From: Clostridium magnum DSM 2767
GTDB lineage: Bacteria; Bacillota; Clostridia; Clostridiales; Clostridiaceae
Direction: 5' to 3'
Assembly (NCBI RefSeq): GCF_001623875.1
Contig: NZ_LWAE01000002.1
Coordinates: 1,233,135-1,297,134, forward strand
Length of the DNA stretch: 64,000 nt
Positions 26,026 to 34,153 of this stretch are shown here, piece by piece; positions within the stretch are counted from its first letter, which is position 1, and each line of letters begins with the position of its first letter. The translations under genes and the position numbers were made by a program. The notes below the pieces were generated by a model, which worked only from the letters and a program-made list of their open reading frames with translations, made no database searches and was not told the origin of the DNA.

Positions 26026-26060
26026 AAATGCTATCAGAAAATGTTTTTCTGATAGCATTT
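26026..26060 (+). terminator. terminator of the FixG-like operon
   Basis: AAATGCTATCAGAAA and TTTCTGATAGCATTT pair perfectly around a short loop and are followed by T-rich sequence. Confidence 0.8.
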
Positions 26061-26061
26061 T

Positions 26062-26094
26062 CTTCATAAAATCTACATATCAATTTTGTAAAAT
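26062..26094 (+). promoter_or_regulatory. paired-heptamer operator and promoter
   Basis: CTTCATA (26062-26068) and CTACATA (26073-26079) precede TAAAAT (26089-26094) by 9 bp, upstream of the gene at 26190. Confidence 0.78.
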
Positions 26095-26189
26095 ATGGTT
26101 AGGTTATTACCTCAGTAGTTTTTATTATTTATAACAGCATAAATAAGAGGTATTAATTCATTATAAAATTAGTTTGGGGATGATATGTT

Positions 26190-26501
26190 ATGTTAAGAAT
26201 TGATGACAATGCTTTCAATTATGCTCAGAGTAAAAGTCTATGCTTTGTAGTATCCGTAAAAAGATCAACAGTAGATTGCGACTGCGGAAATTGTAAATCT
26301 AGCATCAGAAATATTAAAATTAAAGTTTTATACGAAACTGAAGTTTTAGACAAGGAACGATATGATATTTATAAATATCAAGGTGTTAAGGTGTTTCTTT
26401 TAAAAGATTTAAGAGTTGTTGGTGATATAAACGTCTATCAAAAGCCGAAAATACCTTTTATGCAACCAATGTTCGGAGTTAAAGGTATAACAGCATATTA
26501 A
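26190..26501 (+). CDS. hypothetical protein with DCDCGNC motif
   Basis: The 103-residue soluble protein has four cysteines, three of them in VDCDCGNCKSS (about 30-40). The rest is mixed alpha/beta with a basic, Pro-rich tail. Its layout recalls HesB/IscA-like small (seleno)proteins with a CxC motif, but I cannot confirm the family. GGGGATGATATGTT precedes the ATG. It has its own paired-heptamer promoter, so it belongs to the redox regulon by promoter. Confidence 0.65.
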   Translation: MLRIDDNAFNYAQSKSLCFVVSVKRSTVDCDCGNCKSSIRNIKIKVLYETEVLDKERYDIYKYQGVKVFLLKDLRVVGDINVYQKPKIPFMQPMFGVKGITAY

Positions 26502-26601
26502 TAAAAATCACCTATGTCTTATAAAATAAACCATTAGGAAGGACTGTTAACTAGAAAGCACCCTCCATATTGCAAATTAATTATAAAAATATTTTCCAAG
26601 C

Positions 26602-26675
26602 AAAGGGTCAAACTATCCCCTGTAAGGTGAAATTATCTTTTCTGTGCACCTTACAGAGTGCAGTTTTACCCTTTT
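26602..26675. terminator. nested double hairpin between convergent genes
   Basis: The outer arms AAAGGGTCAAACT (26602-26614) and AGTTTTACCCTTT (26662-26674) pair with one mismatch. The inner arms CTGTAAGGTG (26620-26629) and CACCTTACAG (26647-26656) pair perfectly. Its position between convergent genes suggests a bidirectional terminator. Confidence 0.5.
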
Positions 26676-26769
26676 TCATGGTATAGTTAAAATTCCTATA
26701 TTATATTACAAAAATACTATACAAGATCATACCATTTAAAGTTTAATTTTATATTTCCCTATTTATTAT

Positions 26770-28020
26770 TCATCTTTCTGCCTTTTTCAGTGCACTTGCT
26801 ACAGCATTTATAATTCCTTCACTTGATAGTGTAGCACCTGAAACAGCATCTACCTTTAAGGAATCTGAACTAATAATTTCTTTTGGAATTAGTCTAAACG
26901 GTTCCTCATAATATCCTCTAGTTTCATTATGAGAAATCACTTTAATATCTGTAATTTTACCACTACGTATAGTGACTGAAACAGTAAGACCAGGGCTGTA
27001 TCCTTCCGATACTCCAGTATATATTCCATCATGATAGTGTCTGCTAGATAAATTATTAATTCTACTGGAAACTTCACTATTATTCAAATTTACGTTATCG
27101 CCATTACCATCACCGGTTTCTTGACTGCTATCCATAACAAAACTCTCTGTTGATGCATTATTTTGAGTAGTCTTATTTTCCTCACTGTTCAATAAAATAC
27201 TTGTCCAATACAGTGATATAAATATAACCAATGAAATCAAAATATAGTTTATCCTATTTATTTCTACACCAAAAATTATCAGTTCTGAATTATTCTTCTT
27301 ACAGTTATTAAAACATTTTAAACATCCTATACATTCCCCGCTCTTCATTGCACTAATACCGTCTATATCTATCTTCATGGGACAATTATTTGCACATAAT
27401 TTGCATTTGTCGCATTTCCTTTCATCAACTTTAATCTTCAACAATTTTATCTTAGACATAATTGCTAAAACAGCACCTAGCGGACATAAATACCTACAAA
27501 AAAATCTCTCGATAAACATTGACCCAAATATAATAAAAGCAAGTACCAGAAAAGCTAAGGGATATTTTTTTATAGAAGTAGGAAATTTATTCATCTGCGC
27601 AAAGGCTACCCATGGATTAAGTATCTCTAAGGATGTATCATTTAAAATCCACATAAAAACTATAATATCAAATAATAATATGTACTTAATGAATTTCATT
27701 GTATGATCTACTTTTTCACTTAATTTCATCCTAAACTTGAATATCTTTTTACAAAAAAGAAAAATGAAATCATTTAAGGTGCCAAAGGCGCACATCCAAC
27801 CACAGAAGAATCTTCCCATTACTATAGTCAACAATATTACGGGCAATATTTCTAGCGAGTATGCAAGAAATACATCTGATGAAAATCTTCCATGTATAAT
27901 CATGTCAAATATTTTTCTTAAACCACTAAATGTTAAGTTGAACATTCCGCAAAGGAAAATAAAAGACATAACTTGTACAACAAACCTTACTACTTTCAGT
28001 ACTTTAACTCTTAGTTCCAT
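26770..28020 (-). CDS. NapH-like 4Fe-4S membrane protein with C-terminal FMN-binding domain
   Basis: The 416-residue protein has five or six membrane helices with FFCGWMCAFGTLND and FFCRYLCPLGAVLA. Two clusters follow (CDKCKLCANNCPMKID and CIGCLKCFNNCKK), then another helix and a polar linker. A periplasm-side FMN-binding domain ends in DAVSGATLSSEGI, the motif whose Thr carries covalent FMN in RnfG/NqrC/NosR relatives. The layout would carry electrons from cytosol or quinone to an external flavin. It reads convergently to the 26190 gene and has no clear paired-heptamer box. Confidence 0.9.
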   Translation of the reverse strand: MELRVKVLKVVRFVVQVMSFIFLCGMFNLTFSGLRKIFDMIIHGRFSSDVFLAYSLEILPVILLTIVMGRFFCGWMCAFGTLNDFIFLFCKKIFKFRMKLSEKVDHTMKFIKYILLFDIIVFMWILNDTSLEILNPWVAFAQMNKFPTSIKKYPLAFLVLAFIIFGSMFIERFFCRYLCPLGAVLAIMSKIKLLKIKVDERKCDKCKLCANNCPMKIDIDGISAMKSGECIGCLKCFNNCKKNNSELIIFGVEINRINYILISLVIFISLYWTSILLNSEENKTTQNNASTESFVMDSSQETGDGNGDNVNLNNSEVSSRINNLSSRHYHDGIYTGVSEGYSPGLTVSVTIRSGKITDIKVISHNETRGYYEEPFRLIPKEIISSDSLKVDAVSGATLSSEGIINAVASALKKAER

Positions 28021-28359
28021 TTTACACCCCTATCAATATATTTAACAACTAAAAACTATTCTAACATAAAAAACTAAAGTTTTATGAAAAATAATAAAAA
28101 TTTTGTCTAAATATATCGTAAAGACACTGGTGTTAGTTTGAAGTTTCAATTTTGATATCTATAGAGTTCGAAGATGAAACTTTAATCTATATTAGTGGAA
28201 AAACATATCATAAATATAGATTAAAATATGATCTTTCACTATTTAATTATGTGAAGTTCACAAAGAGTTGATTTAGCAGGATAATTCCTTAGGTAACAAG
28301 TTTAAAATGCCAAAGGTAAAGGCTTTGTTCAAGCCTCGCCTTTAATAAGCAATAAGACC
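28021..28359. other. intergenic stretch with one weak terminator
   Basis: This 340-bp AT-rich gap separates the core-like redox genes from the accessory region. The only structure I see is a hairpin at about 28312-28343 (AAAGGTAAAGGCTT with AAGCCTCGCCTTT), probably terminating the minus-strand gene at 28360. A junction of the accessory element may lie here, but I saw no direct repeat marking it. Confidence 0.4.
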
Positions 28360-29295
28360 TTACTTATTATTTGTATCACCTAGATTATTTTCAGATTTAA
28401 CAGTATACTTATGTTTATTCAGCTCATCTACCAATGACCTATTTGATTCTAATAGCTCTTTTACCTTATCATTATTTTCTTCATTAATTTTCTTTATTCT
28501 ATCCTCATATTTTACGGATTGATCCAGTAAAGCTTTTTCTTTTTCAAAATTAAGTTTTTCTTTAAGTTGCTTATTTTCTGTTTCGCATGTAGTTTTTAAA
28601 TTAGTTATTTCCGCTTCATGTTGGGCAGTAAGGTTGTCTATTTCCTTTTTATGTTGTTTTTCTAAAAATTCAATTTTGTCATCTGCTTCATTAAGTTTTA
28701 AATTGCTTTCTGATAGTTGATGATTAAGTTCACTTACAAATTTTTCAGAAGTAGATAAGTCTGAGCGTACCTGCTCTATTGATTCTTTATAGCCTTTATA
28801 CTCATTAACTAGACCAGAAAATGTATTTATCTTCTCTTTATATTCATCGATTAGAAGCCCATTCTGCTTATTAATATCTATCTGCTGATTATTCTCTTTT
28901 TCTAATGTATTATATTTATCTGTTAATTCCTTAAGTGATAATTTAAATCCCTCAACCTGTTCCCCTAATCCTGATATAGTTTCTTGAAGTGTTTCAATAA
29001 GCCTATCCTTTAGTCCTACAGTTTCATTGCATTCTTTATCCTTTGCATTGCTTAAATTGTTATACCTTTCGCCAGCGTTTATAAAGATTCTGTTTATCTG
29101 CTTAGTGAGTACTTGAAGTTCTTCTAAATCTACCATAGCTGTTGGAGCAGCTTTTTTAGCAATATCTATTTCATAAAGCATTATGAGATTTTCTGCAAAC
29201 TCCTTGCTAGTTGCATAGTCTGAATTTCCGATGAGTTCATTAAGTTTTGACTTCAAATCTGAATCCATTTTTACTGACCAAGTTGTTTCTGACAA
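28360..29295 (-). CDS. KfrA-like coiled-coil protein with N-terminal DNA-binding-like domain
   Basis: The 311-residue product starts at TTG 29295, eight bases after AAGGGGG. Residues 1-50 (WSVKMDSDLKSKLNELIGNS) look like a small helical or ribbon-helix-helix plasmid-type domain. Residues about 75-300 are one long coiled coil rich in Glu, Lys and Asn. KfrA-type proteins on plasmids have this layout and help partition or auto-repress. Function here is inferred from architecture only. It is the first gene of the accessory region. Confidence 0.7.
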   Translation of the reverse strand: MSETTWSVKMDSDLKSKLNELIGNSDYATSKEFAENLIMLYEIDIAKKAAPTAMVDLEELQVLTKQINRIFINAGERYNNLSNAKDKECNETVGLKDRLIETLQETISGLGEQVEGFKLSLKELTDKYNTLEKENNQQIDINKQNGLLIDEYKEKINTFSGLVNEYKGYKESIEQVRSDLSTSEKFVSELNHQLSESNLKLNEADDKIEFLEKQHKKEIDNLTAQHEAEITNLKTTCETENKQLKEKLNFEKEKALLDQSVKYEDRIKKINEENNDKVKELLESNRSLVDELNKHKYTVKSENNLGDTNNK

Positions 29296-29427
29296 TTAGA
29301 ACGCCCCCTTATATGAATGAGGTATACCTATAGAATATAATATTATTAACGGGTTTACCTGGTTTACCATTATATTCATTATTATACCATAATTATTGCC
29401 AGCAGATACAATGGTATTCATGAAAAA

Positions 29428-29453
29428 ATAAAAAGCACTATAAAAAACTGCTT
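29428..29453 (-). terminator. terminator overlapping the small lipoprotein stop
   Basis: On the minus strand AAAAGCA and TGCTTTT pair around GTTTTTTATAG and are followed by TTATTTTTT. Confidence 0.55.
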
Positions 29454-29533
29454 TTATCTGCGGTACATCCTAGTAATGAAATACTTATCAAAACAAGGAA
29501 TATAATTAGCAGACTTTTTCGTTGGGTACTCAT
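29438..29533 (-). CDS. very small lipoprotein (31 aa)
   Basis: ATG 29533 lies behind AAAAGGAGATTTAT. The product is MSTQRKSLLIIFLVLISISL then LGCTADKSSFL. It is little more than a type II signal peptide with lipobox SLLGC and eight further residues. Such peptides resemble lysis or entry-exclusion lipoproteins of plasmids. The strong ribosome site and terminator support a real gene; the role is unknown. Confidence 0.65.
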   Translation of the reverse strand: MSTQRKSLLIIFLVLISISLLGCTADKSSFL

Positions 29534-29626
29534 ATAAATCTCCTTTTAATAAGTTAAATTTGTATTTCAAGCCTTATTACTATTCAATGTCTATTGTGAA
29601 ATTCCTTTAAGTAAGTATTGGTAATC

Positions 29627-30028
29627 CTATCTTGTTCTGAATGACCATAGTTTATTAGCTGAAAAGTTTATTATTAATACCAGCAGGGTTACAACTATCT
29701 GAGCTAGTATTTTATTAAGACCTATTATGCTAACACAAAGATATAGTAAAAAGGTACTTGCAGATAGTGCCCCTAAATTAACTAAAATAAATTTTACTGC
29801 GGTTGTTCCTACGGAGTTTTTAGATTTAAAAACCCAACGTTTATTTAAAATAAAGCTGTTTACCATCCCCACCCCATAGGCCAAGACATTAGCTACTATA
29901 TAATAAAGTCCTAGCTTTACAATGATTGTATAAGAGATAAGAGAAATTAAGGTGTTTGAAACTCCAACTAAAGAGAACTTAATGAATTGAAGGTGCTTCT
30001 TGATTAAGTTTAGGTATTTCAAGTACAT
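29627..30028 (-). CDS. GtrA-family membrane protein
   Basis: The 133-residue protein has four helices and typical GtrA phrases: FIKFSLVGVSNTLISLISY, YGVGMVNSFILNKRWVFKSK and NFSANKLWSFRT. GtrA proteins take part in moving lipid-linked sugars across the membrane. The gene overlaps the 3' end of a remnant reading frame upstream and no glycosyltransferase gene is next to it. GGGGA precedes the ATG. Confidence 0.88.
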   Translation of the reverse strand: MYLKYLNLIKKHLQFIKFSLVGVSNTLISLISYTIIVKLGLYYIVANVLAYGVGMVNSFILNKRWVFKSKNSVGTTAVKFILVNLGALSASTFLLYLCVSIIGLNKILAQIVVTLLVLIINFSANKLWSFRTR

Positions 30029-30236
30029 TAAGCTTCCCCTTTCTGTTTCTATACCTAGATTTCATATATAGAGATTTCAAATACATATCTCTAAGCATAA
30101 ATCTACCTATGGTCCGAATATAGTGGTTTAATATTTCAAAGCTCGTTAAAGGCATGTCCACAAGGTATCTATTCAGAAAAGCCTTATCTTCCTTTAATAT
30201 TTTAGTTATTATTTTTAGCCAAGGCTCGCCCCTCTT
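29979..30236 (-). pseudogene. start-less reading frame upstream of gtrA, possible gene remnant
   Basis: An open frame runs from just after a TGA near 30239 to the stop at 29979. It begins KRGEPWLKIITKILKEDKAF and ends LNQEAPSIH. The first ATG (30161) lacks a ribosome site. The length and basic, aromatic composition suggest the C-terminus of a larger protein that lost its 5' part. I do not recognise the family. Confidence 0.35.
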
Positions 30237-30239
30237 TCA

Positions 30240-30908
30240 TCATTTGATAAGAATTTTAACTATAGCTATAATCAATAAATGACATGGATAAAAAGCATAT
30301 CCAAAGTATTTATTTATCTGTAAATTGATTGTCCATTTTTTATAAATGAGTAGTAATGAAAATAAGCTTAAACATTGGATTAAAGTATTGTGTTGTAGTG
30401 CATATATCCCATTAATAATTAATAGAGCTATCACAGTATCATTTATATTATTCTTAAATACATAGAAAGCTATAATAGTTAAAACTCCATATAAACCATA
30501 GTCTAAAGGCAGAAAGTAGCTTAATATTAAAACTAAAGCTAAGATCACATACCTCTTTTTATCTATAGCAATGATACAAATAAGTCCAATAATAAGTGTA
30601 AAAAATATATTTAAACCTTTAGGGGTGATTAAGTGGAATATAGGCTCAGACACTAAAGCAAAAGCAGCTAGCCTTAAGATATACTTATTCACGTTTTTAC
30701 TATAGGTGTAGCCCATTGCAATCCCATAAGCGAATATTGGAAAGGCTAACCTTCCAATAATTCTAAATGCTATTATATTAGGGAAAAATGCTAAGCCCAT
30801 ATGATCCATAATCATTAAAACAATTCCAAATACTTTTAAAGTATCATTTTTTTTATTTTCTTTTGTAACTATGATAGGATGATTTAATGTTCTCAGTGGA
30901 TGCTCCAT
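30240..30908 (-). CDS. TraX-family membrane protein
   Basis: The product has about 222 residues (ATG 30908; a GTG at 30917 overlaps the previous stop). Seven or eight helices and the motifs FGIVLMIMDHMGLAFFPN, IIGRLAFPIFAYGIAMG and FYPCHLLII match TraX, the F-pilin acetylase family also found in Firmicutes. It may acetylate a surface polymer. It is coupled to a 37-residue membrane peptide gene just upstream. Confidence 0.87.
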   Translation of the reverse strand: MEHPLRTLNHPIIVTKENKKNDTLKVFGIVLMIMDHMGLAFFPNIIAFRIIGRLAFPIFAYGIAMGYTYSKNVNKYILRLAAFALVSEPIFHLITPKGLNIFFTLIIGLICIIAIDKKRYVILALVLILSYFLPLDYGLYGVLTIIAFYVFKNNINDTVIALLIINGIYALQHNTLIQCLSLFSLLLIYKKWTINLQINKYFGYAFYPCHLLIIAIVKILIK

Positions 30909-30916
30909 ACATAGCA

Positions 30917-31030
30917 CTACCTTTCAGAGTTATCTTCTAGGTCCATCAATTCATCTGCATTTAAATATAAAACTGTAGAAATCATAATAACAAGTAATAT
31001 TCCGAGGATTATTGGTAAAGATGTTTCCAT
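30917..31030 (-). CDS. single-helix membrane peptide (37 aa)
   Basis: ATG 31030 is preceded by AAAGTAGGTGAAATA. The product METSLPIILGILLVIMISTV then LYLNADELMDLEDNSER is one transmembrane helix with an acidic tail. Its TAG overlaps a GTG start of traX, so the two are probably translated together. It lies 8 bp after the stop of the NlpC/P60 gene. Confidence 0.65.
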   Translation of the reverse strand: METSLPIILGILLVIMISTVLYLNADELMDLEDNSER

Positions 31031-31038
31031 TATTTCAC

Positions 31039-32154
31039 CTACTTTATATATCTTTTAGCTATTGTAAAATCACTTCTTGAAGATAACGAGGATATTTTGA
31101 TTACATCCCCTGTTCGTGGAGCATGAATGTACATTCCATCACCAACATACATTCCTACATGGTGTATGTCACTTCCACCGAAAAATACTAAATCTCCTGG
31201 TTGTAATTGCTCTACAGGTATAGTTTGCCCAACTTTTACTTGCTCATAAGTAGTTCTAGGAATGTCAATTCCAAAATGCTTGTAGGTATACTGCACTAAC
31301 CCACTGCAATCAAACCCGCTAGGGGTAGTCCCGCCCCAAACATACGGTAGGCCAAGGTAATTACTTGCAAAATCCACTAAGTCATCACCAGTAAAATTAG
31401 TGGTACTAGCAGTTTTACTAGCTTTCCTTGAATTAATTTTGTTCATCATATTTGTGGCAGATTCACTGGTATTCCCAAGGTTACTAATTAAATTGATCTG
31501 CCTAGATATTTCAGCCTGTCTTGCTCTTTCAGCAGCTTCGGCAGCTTCCCTAGCTTTTATCTGCTCAAGGATAGCCTGTTGAGTTTTTTTCCTAGTTTCA
31601 AGTTCCTTTAACTTATCTTCATTTTCCTTTTTTAATAGCTGTAGTTTTCTATTTTCATCAGTAAGCTTTTTCTTTTCTGCTTCACTATTATTCTTTAGGT
31701 CTTCATACTTAGTTACGATAGTCTTATCATGTTGTATGACTTTCTTAACCAAGTCAATTCTATCAATCATATCTGCCATGCTTTTAGCATCAAATATTAC
31801 ATCTAGGTAGGTACTGTTGCCAGAAACATACATTGCTTTAACTCTATTGCTTAAAGAAGATTTCTGTATATCTAATTCATTAGATAGATTCTTAAGCCTC
31901 TCTTCTTGTAGCTTTAATTCACTCTCTTTACTGCTTAATTCTTTTTTCTGAGTATCTATCTGCGCCATAATCTGTTCAATTTGATTATCTAGCTTTTCTA
32001 TACTCACCTCCATCTCAAAGCTCTTTTGTTGTTGATATGATAATCCAGTAGCAGGGCTACTTGGAGGTTGGCTTACAGGATCAGCGAATACAGAACTATT
32101 TATTGCTAACATCAATCCCATGCTTATAGCAAGGATAAGCTTTTTTCTTTTCAT
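31039..32154 (-). CDS. secreted NlpC/P60 peptidoglycan hydrolase with coiled-coil N-terminus
   Basis: I start at ATG 32154 (MKRKKLILAISMGLMLA) behind GGGGG, giving 371 residues. The signal peptide ends near SSVFADP. The coiled coil spans about 40-230 with an Ala/Glu-rich end (REAAEAAERARQAE). The NlpC/P60 domain shows GFDCSGLVQYTYKHFG, HHVGMYVGDG and HAPRTGDVIKI. It is a clear paralogue of 804-1853 but lacks that gene's operator. On a mobile element it may open the wall for transfer or release. Confidence 0.93.
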   Translation of the reverse strand: MKRKKLILAISMGLMLAINSSVFADPVSQPPSSPATGLSYQQQKSFEMEVSIEKLDNQIEQIMAQIDTQKKELSSKESELKLQEERLKNLSNELDIQKSSLSNRVKAMYVSGNSTYLDVIFDAKSMADMIDRIDLVKKVIQHDKTIVTKYEDLKNNSEAEKKKLTDENRKLQLLKKENEDKLKELETRKKTQQAILEQIKAREAAEAAERARQAEISRQINLISNLGNTSESATNMMNKINSRKASKTASTTNFTGDDLVDFASNYLGLPYVWGGTTPSGFDCSGLVQYTYKHFGIDIPRTTYEQVKVGQTIPVEQLQPGDLVFFGGSDIHHVGMYVGDGMYIHAPRTGDVIKISSLSSRSDFTIAKRYIK

Positions 32155-32346
32155 AAATCCCCCTATATACTTGACAATATAATCATATAAGTAATTATAA
32201 CACAACAAATTTATTTAATCAATGTAACAATATGATAGGAAATATAATTTTAATTTCCTTTTTAAGAAAACAAAATAAATATTTAATGCTGATATACATA
32301 CAATAACTTCAATTAAGATAAACGTAATGTTAGGAGGAAAACTAAT

Positions 32347-33195
32347 ATGCAAAACCCAAATCAGCTTCAAGATAATGAATCAATCCTAAATGCTTTTAAA
32401 ATGATTCTTCCTTATCTCAACAGAATTGTTCGTGAAGATATGGCTGTTGGTCTAACTGATTTAAAAGAATATATATCATATTATAGAGCGAGAGAATTTG
32501 AACTTGATCTACCGGCTGGTAAACCAATTAGAGGAATAAGGACTATAGAAGAGTGTATAAGAACAGGTAAGGATACCTTTGATGATATTCCAGATGAAGT
32601 ATATGGGCGACCTATAAAAACAATATTTACACCAATTTATGGAGTAGATAAGAAAATCATAGGAACTCTAAGTTCTGGTATTGATTTAAATAACAGTCGT
32701 GATTTAGTAAAAAGCGTGGAACATTTATCTCACTCAACAAATCAGGTATCAGAAAGTGTTTCTCAGATATCTAAAAGTGCAGTGGAGCTTTCAGCCTCTG
32801 GACAGCAATCAATAGAGTTATCCAATCAGTTATCAGAAAAGTTTAGAGATACTACTATGATTTTAGAATTTATAAGAAGTGTGGCTGCACAAACTAATCT
32901 TTTAGGATTAAATGCTTCTATTGAGGCTGCAAGGGCAGGTGAGCAAGGTAGAGGTTTCGCAGTTGTTGCTAACGAGATAAGAAAGCTTGCAGAACAATCT
33001 CATGAATCTACTAAAAAAATTCAGACTATATTAGAAGAAATGAATAGTTCGGTTGTTGAAATTAATAAGTCAATAGAATCCACAGGAGCTATCAGTGAGG
33101 AACAAGCTGCATCAACACAAGAAATATCTTCAAACTTAGAATATATAAAAAATATTTCAGAGCAATTGAAAGTTTTTGTTGATCGTTATAAATAA
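32347..33195 (+). CDS. soluble methyl-accepting chemotaxis protein
   Basis: The 282-residue protein lacks membrane helices. Residues 1-115 are a sensor-like domain ([39 protein letters not shown]). The rest is a shortened MCP signalling domain with the hairpin tip [20 protein letters not shown] and [35 protein letters not shown] precedes the ATG. It may be a cytosolic chemoreceptor. A possible sigma-28 -10 (GCTGATAT) lies upstream but its -35 is unconvincing. Confidence 0.9.
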   Translation: MQNPNQLQDNESILNAFKMILPYLNRIVREDMAVGLTDLKEYISYYRAREFELDLPAGKPIRGIRTIEECIRTGKDTFDDIPDEVYGRPIKTIFTPIYGVDKKIIGTLSSGIDLNNSRDLVKSVEHLSHSTNQVSESVSQISKSAVELSASGQQSIELSNQLSEKFRDTTMILEFIRSVAAQTNLLGLNASIEAARAGEQGRGFAVVANEIRKLAEQSHESTKKIQTILEEMNSSVVEINKSIESTGAISEEQAASTQEISSNLEYIKNISEQLKVFVDRYK

Positions 33196-33255
33196 GATAC
33201 TATTTATTTTTATCATTCTTAGCCATGAATTTAATAACCCTCCATAATAAGAAAA

Positions 33256-33287
33256 TGCCTATATCTTAAATTAGTAAGATATAGGCA
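33256..33287. terminator. 13-bp bidirectional terminator
   Basis: TGCCTATATCTTA (33256-33268) and TAAGATATAGGCA (33275-33287) are perfect complements between convergent genes. Confidence 0.7.
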
Positions 33288-33309
33288 AAGTTTATAAATT
33301 CAATTGAAA

Positions 33310-34113
33310 TTATTTAATAGTTATTGGACTTTCATACTTAACTGTTTTCCCAAAGACTTTATCAAATTCTATATATTTTCCTGTAAGGTTTGCTCCTGAT
33401 TCTCCTACCTTAGCTTTAGCTTCTGGATCTAAAACACTAGAACTAGGAGTAGTAATCTCTATTATATATTTACCTGGAGTTATTGAACTAAGGCTACTTG
33501 AAAACTGACCGTTTGATACTTTAGGAGTAAAGTCTTGTGTAACCATACTCTTATCACTAGCATTAAGTATCCTAACCATAACTTGTGTTGTATTAGGTAA
33601 ATTTGTTTTTCCTTTTACGTTGAGAGTTCCGTTGCTTGAAGAAGTTTCAAGTGATATATCAACATTTATTTCCTTACCTTGAGTTGGGGCCTTCTCTTTC
33701 ATTGAATCTGGTACTGGAAGCGGAGTACCTACATTGATTTCTTTATTATTGTAGTACCACTTGCCATCTTTATTTACATACAGGTTTTTAATAGTATCCA
33801 TGTTCATAGTGTCAAGTTCTGCCTCAGTAACCTTAAGATTTACTTTAGCATTACTTACTAGCATGTAGGCTCTCATAACCTCTATAATAGGTCTTTTAAA
33901 CTTTTCTGAAGCTGCTACAAATATAGGTGCATCTTTACTGTTAGTTTTAAATTGTTCTTGAATAAAATCATATATCTGTTGATTCTCTGCACTACTACTT
34001 TGCTTCTGTACCTGAGCAGGGGTGCTTACTGCCCCATTAGGTTTAGAGGAACACCCTGTAATTGTTGTTAGCATTGCTGAAAGTATAATTGCACATAATA
34101 TTCTACGATTCAT
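33310..34113 (-). CDS. lipoprotein with Ig-like C-terminal domain
   Basis: The 267-residue protein has a lipobox at LTTITGCSS (Cys about 21). A Gln/Ser-rich linker leads to a helical region (NQQIYDFIQEQFKTNSKDAP) and a beta-rich C-terminal domain (VDISLETSSSNGTLNVKGKT; PGKYIIEITTPSS). The last part resembles Ig-like surface domains. It follows topB on the same strand, 40 bp downstream. Function unknown. Confidence 0.75.
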   Translation of the reverse strand: MNRRILCAIILSAMLTTITGCSSKPNGAVSTPAQVQKQSSSAENQQIYDFIQEQFKTNSKDAPIFVAASEKFKRPIIEVMRAYMLVSNAKVNLKVTEAELDTMNMDTIKNLYVNKDGKWYYNNKEINVGTPLPVPDSMKEKAPTQGKEINVDISLETSSSNGTLNVKGKTNLPNTTQVMVRILNASDKSMVTQDFTPKVSNGQFSSSLSSITPGKYIIEITTPSSSVLDPEAKAKVGESGANLTGKYIEFDKVFGKTVKYESPITIK

Positions 34114-34153
34114 AGTTATTTATTTTCTCCTTTTTCAATTAATCTATTTTTGC

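Noticed and set aside
26602..26675. Riboswitch (for example FMN) near the FMN-binding gene
   Set aside because: It lies downstream of both convergent genes, and the conserved FMN-riboswitch core sequences are absent.
32270..32340. Sigma-28 promoter before the chemotaxis receptor gene
   Set aside because: GCTGATAT fits the -10, but no TAAA-type -35 lies at the right distance.
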